This document shows, piece after piece, positions 1 to 11,905 of a stretch of DNA of 64,000 nt (position 1 is the stretch's first letter; each line of letters starts with the position of its first letter). Both the position numbers and the translations under genes were made by a program. The DNA is from Gymnopus androsaceus JB14 (taxonomy: Eukaryota > Basidiomycota > Agaricomycetes > Agaricales > Omphalotaceae). The DNA is taken from assembly GCA_009733575.1 (NCBI GenBank), contig ML769553.1, forward strand, positions 82,154 to 146,153. Direction: 5' to 3'. The notes beneath the pieces are model-generated. The model ran no database searches and was not told the origin of the DNA. It was given only the letters and a program-made list of their open reading frames with translations.

Positions 1-98
1 TGCATCGGCCGGACCATCTGAGTGCTGGGATGCTGGAGCGCTGGGAACTCTGGACAGTTCGTTCAAGCACTGCCTACATCATACAGGTTTTGCTGATG
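1..98. repeat. Truncated right end of a CATCAG-type non-autonomous element
   Basis: The window opens inside a GC-rich stretch of 'gtgctgg' words that ends in ACAGGTTTTGCTGATG. This end matches the right terminus of the element at 3782-4435 (CAGGTTTTGCTGATG), so this is the right half of a related element cut by the window edge. No coding potential is visible. Confidence 0.6.
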
Positions 99-654
99 TG
101 AAGTCTAGGATTATGCAAGTAAAGAAAGGTGCACCCAGGAAATACTATACATATCTGCAGTTACTCTTGTTTGTCCAATCTTGACAAAAAACCTGAAAAG
201 GTTCCAGCTGTGTGATTGATCATCTTGGCTATTGTTCTTTAGCATTGAATGTGATTATAAATAGGACAGAAGTGAGAAGGATGAAGAGGAAATAGTAGGA
301 GGCCAAAGAGTGGCATGGTCATTGTGGCTGCATTGGACACTGGATGGCACCACACATGTCAAAGTTCTCACCCCGGTCAACATCTGGCATGAGCAGTGAT
401 CATGAGATACAATGAACGCCCCTTGCAGCCAAACATCTAGTGCATGGTGTGAAATGACTAGAAACAACCTTGCACCAATTTCCTTGACAGTTTTGCAGGT
501 GTATGGAGGTATGGTACCATACATTCCATACGGGTTCCATACACAGTTGTGATGTATGGATGCTATGGTGTTGCAAAGTTTCCATACTCAATGTATGGGA
601 ACTTCCATACCCTCTCCATATGTGCTTTCCATGCATAATGTTCTGATCCATACT
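99..654. other. Non-coding stretch with CCATAC-rich words
   Basis: No credible gene. From about 490 to 655 the sequence is dense in the word CCATAC and its complement GTATGG, giving many short imperfect hairpins. This could be a degraded satellite or element end; I cannot assign it to a family. Confidence 0.4.
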
Positions 655-2020
655 GATGAGTTAGATTTGTGCTAGGTATGAAAACCAACCAAACAACAAT
701 CACACCAATCAGATTCAATCCAAAAGGTTTAATTTAATGCAAGGAAGGAGGTTGTCAAAGGTTCCCTTGACTACTAATTGATTCAAAGAGAAAAGCACTC
801 AACAGTAGCACAGGCAGTGCAAATGAATAAGGTTTATATTTGGAGGAAGGTTTGTGAAAAGCCAACTAACATATGACGATGCACTGAACTAATCAAGGGG
901 GAAAGCAAACACCAAAGCGTGGGTCAATTACACCAACTCAACAAATGACTTTGCATTTCTGCACGAACATCGAGGCACGGGTCAAGTATGCCGACTCAAA
1001 AAACAACTTTGCGTATCTGAGGTGAAACACCCAAGCATGGGTCAAGTACACTGACTCAACAAATGACTTAGCATGAATTGGGAGCCTTTACATTGCCGTG
1101 CAATGATACTCCAACTCTCAGGGAATCCTGCAAGTTACCTAACAAGCTTATATGACCGCCATGCAAGTCACTTGAGTAGGTGTTTTTAACACACAGTGAA
1201 GAGTGGGCAAGAGGTAGAATCTGTTGGTAAGCTAGCTAACACTCCAAGGAGCTTCCTCCCTAAAACTACACCAAGCCAACACTTGGGTCCAAGACCATCC
1301 TAATCAACAACGGGCTCATTGAGATGTGCATGTTAGGCTCCACCTGCAGTCCTAAGACTGATGTGACCTCTCTCTGAGATGCAAACCAGGAATGCTCAAC
1401 TTAATAGCAAGTAGTCATGGGCAAGAATCATGAATCATCAAGGATACTCTAGTCATGATCCTTGAAAATGATTCTAGGATAGAGTCATACCACAAAAAAA
1501 AGGATCATGACTCTACTCCAGAGTAGAGTTAGAATCACCTGGTTTGGGACCTAGGATACTCTAGCAAGGATACTCTTAAATACTTGCTATGTGCTGTATA
1601 TGATGTATTGTGAGTGAAATGTGTCTGAAACATCAATATTGCTACTGCTGAGGGTTGTATACTAATATTTAATACATCTAATACAACACTTATTGGGTTA
1701 TTCAATGTTCACTCTAGAGTATCCTTGGATTGATTTGACTCTTGACTCTAGGTGATCCTATCCTAGCAAAGTGTCAAGAGTCAGATAGAGTCATGATTCT
1801 TGCCCATGACTAATAGCAAGGAAGTAGAATGAATTGCCTCAGTATTATTGAGGTTACAAGAAGGCCACCTGTTTCAAAGGTTGTAGAGGATAATGCAGAT
1901 GCGTCTGAGCATGTACAAATCACTATAGGTCCTAAAATAGAACTGTGTTTCAGGTATCAAGTCTAACTTGTCATTCCAAGATAGAATAGCTACCCTTATA
2001 TACTGAGCGAGATATAATAA
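655..2020. repeat. Left arm of a long inverted repeat (partner 5446-6410)
   Basis: From GATGAGTTAGATTTGTGC at about 655 the sequence is repeated in reverse complement ending near 6410. The match runs through 'caaccaaacaacaatcac', 'ggaaggaggttgtcaaagg' and 'gaattgcctcagtattat', with scattered mismatches. After removal of the 401-bp MITE at 1412-1812 the arm is about 960 bp. No transposase is seen between the arms and no target duplication is obvious outside them. It is probably the remains of a large terminal-inverted-repeat element or an inverted segmental copy. Confidence 0.75.
1412..1812. mobile_element. hAT-like MITE (401 bp) with 8-bp target duplication
   Basis: The termini are TAGTCATGGGCAAGAATCAT and its near-perfect reverse complement ending CTTGCCCATGACTA. 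The flanks carry an identical 8-bp direct repeat ATAGCAAG (1404-1411 and 1813-1820). The uninterrupted sequence is visible in the opposite arm of the surrounding inverted repeat (near 5640), which lacks the insertion. An 8-bp duplication and TA-starting termini are typical of the hAT superfamily; that assignment is from established knowledge. It has no coding capacity, so it is non-autonomous. Confidence 0.85.
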
Positions 2021-2399
2021 TAGGAAATGAGAGAAACTGAGTGAGATATGATGAAACAGAATAAGTAAATAGGAAAAGATAAATTAATGTCCATATATGC
2101 ATGTGTACTATGGTTTTGCCTCAATGTTTCTCTGCCTCATTCATTTGTCTTCCTCAATTGGGTGTTTGGGATTTTGGTCTGAATTGACTCAAGTCATTTG
2201 CCTTTTTACAGGACTTGCCAGTTCCTTTAGCAGAACAGCCCTTGGAAGTATTTTATGTTTTTCCTCACCAATGGGAGACTAGTTATTACTCCTAGTTCCA
2301 TGCAGTCTCAAGTCTAGATGCCTGGTAGCATATGGATCTCAGTAAAACACTAAGGGTTGGATAGAAATTCTCCTTGGTCCTTCTGTGCTTGTGAAGTAG
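2021..2399. other. No gene seen
   Basis: AT-rich sequence between the inner end of the left inverted-repeat arm and the smaller palindrome starting near 2400. The short open frame at 2097-2282 has no recognisable domain. Confidence 0.4.
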
Positions 2400-3400
2400 C
2401 TACAGCAAGTTGATCATGTAGCCACGTTGGCTTTCCACAACAATCTGCCTAGGCGCTTTCCAATGAATGTCAAATTTTGAGGGCACCAGTTAAGGCATTT
2501 CCCCATCTCAGTCCACCTTGCTTCGTTTAATAAAATTGAGTGTCATGAAGACTCCTTGGTGAGCTGATTGTGGAAGTGATGCCTCAGTTAAGACTTCAAC
2601 CCCCTGGGTATATCCTTTGATGACCTAGCCTAGTATAGCTGGTATGTGGGCTCATTTATCTGCCTCAGTCAGCAACTTGTTATCCAACAAGTTTGCCTTG
2701 CTGATACACCAATTTTTCGGCTAAAGCTGAATGTACAGAATTGATAATCCTAGATTCTGTATTATACTCAATATGGTTATACGAAGAGTCTATTGTACTC
2801 TAGAGATTGCAGAGTGATGGTATGCATTAATGGTATCTCACTTAACTTTGTGAATACATCTCATTCCAAGTCCTATGCATTGTATGGTGTAGCAAGTCAA
2901 GCTTGGTGGATACTGAGTTGATGAGCAAGGCTATTCCGAGCCCACATATAATTATTACTAGGCTAGACAATCAAAGGACATACCCAAGGGATTGAAGTTT
3001 CCAAGGCAGCACTTGGTGCAGCCTAATGAGTTGGTTATACAAAATTTACAATGTTACTCCTGAGATGAAAACTCCTGACCAGATGAAAGCTTGCCTAGGC
3101 AATCTTGTCGCGGAATGTCCGGTAACTCCGGCCCGGAGCTGCTGCAATGAATGGAAACACTCACACAATGTCATAATTCTCTTGACTGGAATGATAAAAG
3201 CAACATGGATGACAGAATCATCTAGGCAAGCTAAACTCTCCAAGACCAAATATTGTACTAGCTGGATGCCCAAGGTTCAGTTAGGACTCTGAGGCAAGTG
3301 TAATTGATGGTTTGTTTTTGGGTTGCGCATTGCTAGAGGGTGCCGAGGTATACCTGCTGTGGCATCACCAACGTGGCTACCTGATCAACCTCATCGCAAT
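2400..3400. repeat. Imperfect palindrome of about 1 kb, with part copied at 6400-7250
   Basis: Sequence 2400-2710 recurs inverted at about 2895-3400. Shared words include the GTAGCCACGTTGG segment, the 'gggctcat'/'gagcccacat' segment and the 'atcctttgatgacctagcctag' segment. The central part (2703-2893) recurs inverted at 6400-6475 plus 7087-7245, where it is split by a 605-bp insertion. This is transposon debris without a recognisable protein. Confidence 0.55.
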
Positions 3401-3483
3401 CACTCTTAGAGCAAGGAATGACTAGGAATAATTGCTGTCCAAGCTTCAGTATTTTTCTGAGATCCATGTGCTACAAGGCATGA

Positions 3484-3769
3484 CATCAGCAAAACATGTA
3501 TGATATGGCCAGCTCTTACAAGTGCTGGACAGTGTCTCCAGAGCTCCAGTGCTCCACCACCCAGATGGTCTGGCCAGTGCTGGCCAGAGCTCCCAGAGGC
3601 CTCAAAATTGCCTTATTTGGAAATTAAAATAAAATGTCATATGAGTTTATATTTTGGACAGCACTGGCAAGTGCTGGCCGGTTCTGGCCAGTGCTGGGGG
3701 CTCTGGGAGCGCTGGGAATTTTATGTATTGCTGTCAAAATTAAAATGCAAAATACAGAGTTTGCTGATA
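3484..3769. mobile_element. CATCAG-type non-autonomous element (286 bp)
   Basis: It starts CATCAGCAAAACATG and ends GAGTTTGCTGATA, so it has short imperfect terminal inverted repeats. The interior is built of 'gctggccagtgctgg' words similar to those at 1-98. It has no coding capacity and directly precedes the related element at 3782. Confidence 0.55.
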
Positions 3770-3781
3770 ATCCAGGCTTGA

Positions 3782-4435
3782 CATCAGCAAAACCTGGGTG
3801 AAGGTCATAGCAGCTATAGCAATCTATAGCAAGTCATAGCAGCCATAGTGCTATGAAATGCTATGAGCTGCTATGAGTTGCTATGAGCTGCTATGAGATC
3901 ACCGCGTACTTGAGCCAGCTGTCCACATTTTGACAGCTGTCACTCTCTTCCATTGATAGTATATAGCATCAACTAGCCGTCGTAACTTCCCCAAGCTCCC
4001 TTCCTTCCCTCCCAAATTTCTTTTTTTCCCAAGTTGTTTCTGAGTTGCTTTGGCTCAGCGTTCTCGGTGAGTTTCATTCAAGCCATTCAATGTCTAATTT
4101 AGCATTGCATACTATACTGTAGCTTTATCCATGCTATATACTAGTTACCGTAGCTCTGCTTAGGTAGACTATCCTACTATGTACTACTAATCCAATATAT
4201 ATGATTTATTATAATTATTTGGTCCCGCAAGGGAACAATTCCAAAGACAACAAAAAAAAATGAATTGAAAGACTGACAGATGATGCAATGATGTGCCGTG
4301 AAATGCGAAATCCGTAGCAACCCATAGTGATCCATAGCTCTGGATAGATGGGGACCTTGCTATGGGTGCTATGGGTGCTATGAGTGCTGGATAGCGCTAT
4401 CCAGCGCTGTCCAGTACACCCAGGTTTTGCTGATG
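3782..4435. mobile_element. CATCAG-type non-autonomous element (654 bp)
   Basis: The terminal inverted repeats are CATCAGCAAAACCTGGGTG and its complement CACCCAGGTTTTGCTGATG. Just inside each end are tandem 'ctatgagctg' / 'gctatgggtg' words in opposite orientation. A GA dinucleotide sits on both outer flanks, which may be coincidence. No ORF of a transposase is present. The superfamily cannot be decided from the ends. Confidence 0.7.
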
Positions 4436-4641
4436 GAGTCCACACGGAACTAGGCATAATGTCTAGCTCGCTATTGGCAAGGCAAAGATGGATATACTTC
4501 TGAGGCTGTTCATGGAATGTTTTTGAACACCATAGAACTTCACCGAGTCATAAATTTGGAGGACATGCAGTTTTTGAGGCAAAAGAAAGTGACTCAAGTT
4601 CATCTAGGATGAAATTTCAAGCATTGCCATTCAGAGTTATG

Positions 4642-5324
4642 TGTTATGACCCAGCACCACCTGTACTAGGACCCACCAACTTTTCTTGCCAAACCCCACT
4701 TATTTGGTTAAACTCATTAACTGTATCCATGTGCACTGATTCATGCACAGCTATTGACTCATATTTAACTCACCTATACTCATTAATACTGACTCAGATA
4801 AGATCTGACTCATTGACTCATAATTACTCTTTAACTCATAAATGCTCATTGACTCACAATTACTTACTTAATCATAATTACTCTTTAACTCATAATTACT
4901 CATCTACTCATACTCACTCATATGACTCATTCTCAAAGCTGTAGAACATAGCCACATTCCAGTAGTATAAAAGCCAGAGATACTTACCTGTAACCCCAGC
5001 TTGATTATTCTAGGAATATAGTCTTTGAACTACCTTTGGGAACAAAGGGTCGAGCTCATTATTGTCTCTGACAATAATACCTCTCCATCTCTCTCTCTCT
5101 ATTCTCTCACACACATTCTGGTTCTGGACTCTTAACTCAACTTATACAACCTTGGATTCAGACTCTTGACTTGACTTGCTCACACACATCCCAGGACTCC
5201 ATACATTTGTAGTAGACTTATTTGCTACAGCAACTACCCCTTGAAGACTTAACACTGGAAGTCTTAACCATACAATCACACATTGATAGACACACATAGT
5301 TCTCAAAGTAGTTGAGACCTAACA
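4642..5324. mobile_element. Solo LTR (683 bp) with 5-bp target duplication
   Basis: It begins TGTTATGACCCAGC and ends GAGACCTAACA, with TGTTA/TAACA termini. It is flanked by the identical 5-mer TTATG (4637-4641 and 5325-5329). A TATAAAAG box lies at about 4967. The first 300 bp contain a degenerate ACTCAT-rich simple repeat (about 4700-4930). No internal gag-pol sequence is adjacent, so this is an LTR left after recombination of a copia/gypsy-class retrotransposon. Confidence 0.85.
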
Positions 5325-5445
5325 TTATGGATTTCCCCAAGATTAAGTGTGCTGAGATGATTTATTGAGGAAGATTATTTATTATTTTAAATTTATGGAC
5401 ATGTCTTGATCTCTTTCATATTATTTCTTTGTTTTAGTATTTTTC

Positions 5446-6410
5446 CGAGATGTACCAGTATATGAGGTTAGCTACATTCTATGTGGCAATCCAAGTTAGA
5501 CTTGAGACCTGAAACACAGTTCTATCTTAGGACCTGTAGTGATTCGTACATGCTCAGACATGTCTACATCATCCTCTACAACCTTTGAAATGGGTGGCCT
5601 TCTTGTAACCTCAATAATACTGAGGCAATTCATTCTACTTCCCGGCTATTAAGTCGAGCATTCCTGGTTTGCATCTCGGAGAGAGGTCACATCAGTCTTA
5701 GGAGTGCAGGTGGAGCCTAATGTGCACATCTTGACGAGCCCGTTGTTGATTAGGAAGGTCTTGGACCCAAGTGTTGGCTTGGTGTAGTTTTAGGGAGGAA
5801 GCTCCTTGGAGTGTTAGCTAGCTTACCAACAGATTCTACCTTTTGCCCACTCTTTACTGTGTGTTAAAAACACCTACTCAAGTGACTTGCATGGCAGTCA
5901 TATAAGCTTGTTAGGTAACTCGCAGGATTCCCTGAGAGTGGGAGTATCATTGCGCAGCAATGTAAAGGCTCCCAATTCATGCTAAGTCATTTGTTGAATT
6001 GATGTACTTGACCTGTCCTTGGGTGTTTCACCTCGGATATGCAAAGTTGTTTGTTGAGTCAGCATACTTGACCTGTGCCTCGGTGTTTGTGTGGATACGC
6101 AAAGTTGTTTGTTAAGTCAGCATACTTGACCTGTGCTTTGGTGTTTGCTTTCCCCCTCAATTAGTTCAGTGCATTGTCATACATTAGTTGGCTTTTCACA
6201 ACTTTCATCCAATACAAACCTTGTTCATTTGCACCGCCTGTGCCACTGTTGAGTGCTTTTCTCTTCAAATCAATCAGTAGTCGAGGGAACCTTTGACAAC
6301 CTCCTTCCTTGCATTAAATTAAACCTTTTGGATTGAATCTGATTGGGGTGATTGTTGTTTGGTTGGTTTTCATACCTAGCACAAATCTAACTCATCATTG
6401 CTACACCATA
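5446..6410. repeat. Right arm of the long inverted repeat (partner 655-2020)
   Basis: It is the reverse complement of 655-1403 plus 1813-2020 with moderate divergence. This arm lacks the hAT-like MITE found in the left arm, so it shows the pre-insertion state. Confidence 0.75.
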
Positions 6411-6481
6411 CTGCGCATAGGACTTTGATTGAGGTGCATTCACAAAGTTAAGTATGGTACCATTACACATACTGTTACAGT

Positions 6482-7086
6482 ATTTAACCAGTCCTTTGGA
6501 CAGTCAAAATAAAATCTTTTTGTTGAGTGTGCCACAGAGCATATGATATCAAAATAACTATCTAGGATCCTTGGGTAGCATCTGAGCTATGCTGGTGCCA
6601 AACCACTTGTACGTAGCCTGCATGTAGCAATGGCAATGGGCAGTGCACGGTGACAGCCCTAAAACCAGTGTTTCCGGCTTGTTTAAACAGTGTGACATTT
6701 GGCGGGCAATGACGCCGTGACATACATGACATTTGTCACGCTTGGCATCACATTTTGTTCACAGGACTTGCAATTCTTTATCTCTTCATGTGAAATTGAT
6801 ATCAGTAGTTCATCTCATTGTTCTTTATAGTGTAGAAAGACTCATATGGAAATAGGAAAACATAAGAGCTGTAGGTAGCTCATTCAAATTTTTGATGATA
6901 TCTCTCCGACACAGTAAAACAACATATAAAATGCCACCAACAGTAAGAGAGAGCATTTCTGTGGAGAATATTGTGAAATGGACCAATGCACATATAAAAA
7001 TCCCCTATTAGCCTCCAAGCAGGCCATAAAGCTTGAGAAAATGTAACTGTTCAAACAAGTGATCATGTCCAAAGGACTGGTTAAAT
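6482..7086. mobile_element. Element with perfect 20-bp terminal inverted repeats (605 bp)
   Basis: The ends are ATTTAACCAGTCCTTTGGAC and its exact complement. It interrupts sequence that is continuous, in inverted form, at 2703-2893, which supports insertion. I see no clear target duplication. The only open frame inside (minus, 6884-7072) has no recognisable domain. It is probably a MITE of unassigned superfamily. Confidence 0.65.
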
Positions 7087-7318
7087 GCTGTACTCTGCAA
7101 CCTCTTGGGTAGAATAGGTCCTCAGTAGATTTTAACTATCAGCTTGGGCTCACTATAGTTCTCTTATTGACCATGTTTTGTTACAAACAGAACTTAGGAT
7201 TATTCTTTCTGTGCAGTTCTAGCCTTAGCCAAAAAATTGGTGTATCAATACATTGAAATGCACAGTACAGTGCACACAAATAAATGCAATTAAATAATAT
7301 ATATTCCAAGACTACTTA

Positions 7319-7540
7319 CATCAGTAAAAACTGTTTTGAGCCCAGGAGGACCTGAGGTCTCCTAGGCCTGTTAGGCAACCTGAGGCATCCTAGTTGGCCC
7401 AGGAAAAAGGGCAAAACTTTGGACACCTCAGGTATCCTAGTCATCCTAAGTGTCCTGGGACATCCTGAGACATCCTAGAACATCCTGGGATGTCCTGAGG
7501 ACCTTGGATCCTCCTGGGCCCAAAACAGTTCTTTCTGATG
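7319..7540. mobile_element. CATCAG-type MITE (222 bp)
   Basis: The termini CATCAGTAAAAACTGTTTTG and its imperfect complement CAAAACAGTTCTTTCTGATG enclose GC-rich 'cctgggacatcctgag' words that can fold into a long hairpin. It belongs with the element at 10249-10595 (shared CATCAG start and GCCCAGGA next to the terminus). Confidence 0.7.
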
Positions 7541-9770
7541 CTGATAGTTACACAGTATGCTACACCATCTCATGTAATATCAACAGAGAAAACTATCTGT
7601 TGCACCATCCAAGTACTCACAAGGAACAAAACCTGCCAGAAAAATGGAGCTGCAAAAAATAAAAACATTAGCACATGAAACAGTAGGGCAGCAAGAAGAA
7701 TTTGCACTTGCATTGTGACTAACAACAGGTTTGTTCTAGCTGCTTCGGAGGTTTGGGCTGAATATGAATATTAACCGAACTGATTATTAGGAAACAAACC
7801 AAAAATGAAGAAGAAAATTCACCTTAAATATGTGCCGGTCCACCCCTCACCTTGTCAATGCCAACACATTCAATCCGAAATTGATATCCATGTGGAGTGG
7901 ATAGCTGAGCGAGCTGCAGTGTGCCAGCTGCAGAATACGGATGGTTATGCATCCAGGAAAGTAGATGGTGAGATGCAAACATACTTGGGTAAAGCGGAAG
8001 CAGGATCAATGGCAGCGTCTTCTGACCCTTCTCATCAACCACAAAACTGGGTGAAGGTTGATCAATAAATATATCTACCATCTATTGATCATTGCTGGAC
8101 CAGCCATTGGAAAGTGCTTCAGGGCAGTTTGAGGGCAGTTAAACCTCGAGAAAATTGGTGTCATTGCTGAATTTGGAGAATTTACTGTCTCAGAATACAG
8201 TTTACTAACTGCAGAAGTGATGAAAATGGCTTTTGGTTGGAGTTCCAATTAAATGAGCAGAGTTTACATCGAGTTTAGGAAAGAAGGCCAGACACTTATA
8301 AGTTAAGTGCCAGTTTAGAAAACCCCCAAACTCATGGACCCCTTCAAGTCTCATCATTTCTAGTAAAACATAGAAAAGACACATTAATTGAGAGGCAATA
8401 AGAGATTGAACAGGTGACACACATTTTGAAAACTCTAAGTCAAGTTTGCAAGTGGTAGCAAACAGGGAGTCATGTAAAAAAAGTGAAAGAAAAGAGTAAA
8501 TAGGTCGCAATGCACGTGCAACTATATAGCTAGTTTGAACTTTTGGAGATTGAAATGACTTTAGGATTCCAAATTTCCTCACAGCCATGCATGGACTGCA
8601 CCACTGGCTGTTGCAATACCTCCCTACTCAATAATTTGCAATCATGAAGTTGCACTATGGATAGACTTAGTCAGACATGACCTGTGATGTATGAGATCTC
8701 AGTTTGATGCGTGAAAGGACAAAAAGTGCATTGTATGAGTGCCAATAACTTCTCCAAGATATAATTGAATTTGAAAGATTGTACAAGAATATATATTAGT
8801 AGATTGTACCCTTAAGTATGCTAGAACATTCTATGTAGCATTGCATACAATTCCAGGCCTCCCTACACATGTCTGGGAAATTTCTCAAGAGTATGGAAGT
8901 TTGCTATGGGTGAGTTTGGATGTATAAGTTTTATACCACCCATACACCCCATAGCACTCATACTTTTGTGAAACTGCTGATGGAATAGATGCATTGGCAC
9001 AACTGGGAGATGTGGTATTGAATAAACCAGCCTTGACCTTGGAGGGTGAAACAGAGTTTTGAACTTCTTTGTGCCCTTGGGAGAGGGAGAAGCTTCAACT
9101 TGGATCTAACAACACAGATTTCAAATGAATTTACATGAAATTTTTTAAAAAAATATACACCATTGTCAAGGTCCTTGTTGGTTTCCATATAGTCATTGTC
9201 ACTGCCAATGTCTGCAGAAACATCTGGGTCTTCCTCATCACTGGAAATTTTTACAATGTGGCTGGTCTTGACTGGAACTCAAGGGGATCAAAGATTTTTT
9301 TTTTATTACACAGGATTGAAATTTTTTTAATGGCCTCAAAGAGTGAACCGGCCAACCCTGTGATGTGACAATTGCCTTATTAGGGTGTCAAAGCTGTATA
9401 TCATGATGTAAGTGTGACATCTGATGTCACCATATGTCCCCTATAGGTACCAGGTACCAGTCACCTTCATTTCCATACACAACCCATACATTCCCCACTG
9501 CTCCAATAGCTCATTGAGCTTAACAAAAGTAGCAGAAACCATGTGAAAAAAACTTCAAGCCTTCAGAAACCTAGTATTTCAACCAAACCTCACTGACAAA
9601 AGGTTGGGTAAAATTTTTTTTTTAGTGGTCTCGCAAGGTGAACCAACCAACCACCGGAGTGTACCGGTCCGTAATCCCGGTTCCCCCTTGCTGGCACTAG
9701 GAAACAAAGACAATCAGCAAAATATTGAATAAAAAAGTACAATTAGCTTACTTTGAGTACCAAATGCCTC
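7541..9770. other. No recognisable gene
   Basis: Several 70-130 codon open frames occur on both strands (for example 7805-8068 plus, 8205-8588 minus) but none shows a domain I recognise and they overlap each other. The stretch is probably old transposon sequence. Two T-rich patches (about 9296 and 9612), each followed by a GTGAACC word, look like diverged copies of one short repeat. Confidence 0.4.
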
Positions 9771-10248
9771 ATTGAAATGGTCCTCATCATGATCATGACA
9801 AGATATGGTATGTGGAGAGCCCAGGCACATGTTACTGCCCTCATTAGCATTGGCATCCCCCTCTTCACCAGAGTCAGCAGCAGTAGCACATTGCTGGCAG
9901 CTGGATTACTACAGTAGTGTAAGGCCTCAAAATCAACAAGAAAAAAATTTACATTGTTGCTTCTTGTAGTCTTCTGCTACTCAGGAACAGCAATGCAATA
10001 TTGTTGATCAGAGGAGGTGGATGATCCAGGTATGAAAGACTGTGGACCAGGATCAACAGGAATAAGAATTAAGGGAAGTTGAACAGGCAAAGGAAATGCT
10101 GCTTGCATTGTGTAATTCTTTGCAGGTCCATCCATCAAGAGCAGGATTGCTTTACAATCAAAAAGGTATATTCCTGTCTTTCAAAAAGCTGAAGCAATGG
10201 TCATGTTCTTGAATGTAATGCCTTGTGCATATGCATAATGTTTGAGTA

Positions 10249-10595
10249 CATCAGGAAAAAATGGTCTGGGCCCAGGATGACCCCAGGTTACTTAGGCAGC
10301 CTAGGCCACCTAGGAATAATGTGAAAACTTTGGGCACCTCAGGTATTCTAGACCTCCTAAGCCTCCTAGGAATTCTGAGGGTATCCTCAGGTTGCCCCAG
10401 GGTGCCCCAGGATGCCTCAGGACAGCCCAGGATGGCCCAGGATGGCACCCAGAATGCCTAGGAGGCTTAGGAGGCTTAGGAAGCCTAGGAGGCCTAGGAA
10501 ACCTGAAGTGTCCAAAGTTTTTGCATTATTCCTAGGTGGCCTAGGCTGCCTAAGTGACCTGGGGTCATCCTGGGCCCAGATCATTCTTCCTGATG
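10249..10595. mobile_element. CATCAG-type MITE (347 bp) inside the pogo relic
   Basis: Near-perfect terminal inverted repeats of about 75 bp begin CATCAGGAAAAAATGGTCTG at the left and mirror that at the right. TA is present on both flanks (10247-10248 and 10596-10597), consistent with a TA target duplication. The interior is a palindrome of 'cctaggaggc' words. It splits the C-terminal part of the pogo-like transposase. Confidence 0.8.
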
Positions 10596-11097
10596 TAGAA
10601 TTTATTGTCAATTTGCCCAAGTAATGCAAGCCTATTTAAGTATATGCATTTGGAAGCATGAGTATCTAAGCAAAATATTACAATGAAGAGCATGCCTTCC
10701 AGCTCTTTGCAAGAAGACTGAATACACTGACATCACAAGGCTGTAGAGCATGTGTTTTATGAGCAGGAAGACAAATAATAAGTATGTGGTGTTCTTCTGC
10801 ATACTTGCAGAAGTTATAGGTACAGTGAGAATTGTGACCATTGAGGATAAGCAAATGATAACTGTTTTTATGGCTACAAAGAGCAGAGGCTGGTTCAAAA
10901 TCTTTCTTCAACCACATGAATCTCCGTTCCTGATCAGTCTAACCATTCTCTGAGATCAAATACTCAGTAAAAAGTGGATCCTTTTGAATATTACAGCTGG
11001 ATGGAGAGCAGAACCGTCCATACATACTGCTTCAAGAATTGTGACAAGATCTCAAGTGCCAAGCTCAATAGAAATGACTGTTTTCTGATTATGATAT

Positions 11098-11631
11098 TGT
11101 TAGGATCATGCAAGAACCGGGACTAGCTGAGGGTTCCCGGATGGAACCAAGGTTACCGAAGCTTCGGCTAGCAACTGGAAGGTGATGGATGTTGGTGAAG
11201 CTATTAGCAACACCCTCGCCATGCTGTAGTGTCCGATGAGGATGAGCAAAGTTTAGCGAGACAAGAATTGTTGACGTTGGCTAGCCAACGGTTGACCAAG
11301 ACAATACTAAGACAAGTGGAAGTTACTTCAGAGAGGATATGGTGTATCCAAGATGATATTTAAACTAAGGTACGACAATTGAGTATAACTACTTATATAC
11401 TGTATCGACCATCAGACCCGAGTAGGTAAAAGACAATAAGTATGTGATGCCGGATCGTCCGGCATATAAATATGGAAAGTGTATTTAGTTAAAAGACAAA
11501 AAGATAATAGAAACAAAAGAACAATAAGGTGGCCAAGTATGACTGAGATATAATCGGCTGATAGTTACCGAGCTGTTGCGCGGAAGCTTTCGGTGGCAAG
11601 CCGAAACACCTCAGCTTGCATGGATATAACA
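11098..11631. mobile_element. Solo LTR (534 bp) with 5-bp target duplication, inside the pogo relic
   Basis: It starts TGTTAGGATCATGCAAG and ends CTTGCATGGATATAACA. It is flanked by GATAT on both sides (11093-11097, 11632-11636). Removing it brings the two halves of the pogo-like transposase next to each other, which confirms a later insertion. No internal retrotransposon sequence is adjacent. Confidence 0.88.
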
Positions 11632-11804
11632 GATATACCAGAACTGCAGTCCATTCCCCAACACCCATCTGAATTCCTTTCTTATCCATATTGTAGATGT
11701 TTTCAAGAGGGATCTGATACTGAGCAACAACTTCCTTAAGAATATCATAAAGTACAGCTACCGCAGCTGGAGTGAGAGAACTTGCACAACATTCCTGAAC
11801 TGCT

Positions 11805-11905
11805 TGGCCTGAAAGCCCCAGGCTGGGCCAAGCCAAGCTGTGACCTTTGGCCCAGCCTGAGTTTTGTGAAGCCGTGAGCCAGGGCCTCAGGCCGGGGCTT
11901 TTGAG
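11805..11905. repeat. GC-rich short inverted repeat
   Basis: The words AAAGCCCCAGGCTGGGCCAA and TTTGGCCCAGCCTGAG...CGGGGCTTTT face each other within 100 bp. The N-terminal side of the readable pogo-like core ends here, so this may be a small foldback insertion that truncates the pogo relic. Confidence 0.5.

Larger units (their letters stand above)
9780..11836 (-). pseudogene. Pogo-like (DDE_1 family) transposase relic, core and C-terminus
   Basis: On the minus strand, 11640-11836 encodes NIYNMDKKGIQMGVG, the first-aspartate region of pogo/CENP-B-type DDE transposases. 10678-10917 encodes LILNGHNSHCTYNFCKY and HALQPCDVSVFSLLAKSW, the second and third catalytic regions. 9990-10248 encodes a C-terminal LLKHYAYAQGITF-like stretch followed by a proline-rich tail. 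The frame is broken by stops, by a MITE (10249-10595) and by a solo LTR (11098-11631). The usual Asp of the LILDGHxSH motif is Asn here, so the enzyme would be inactive even if spliced together. Pogo elements move by cut-and-paste at TA sites (family knowledge). Boundaries are approximate. Confidence 0.8.
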
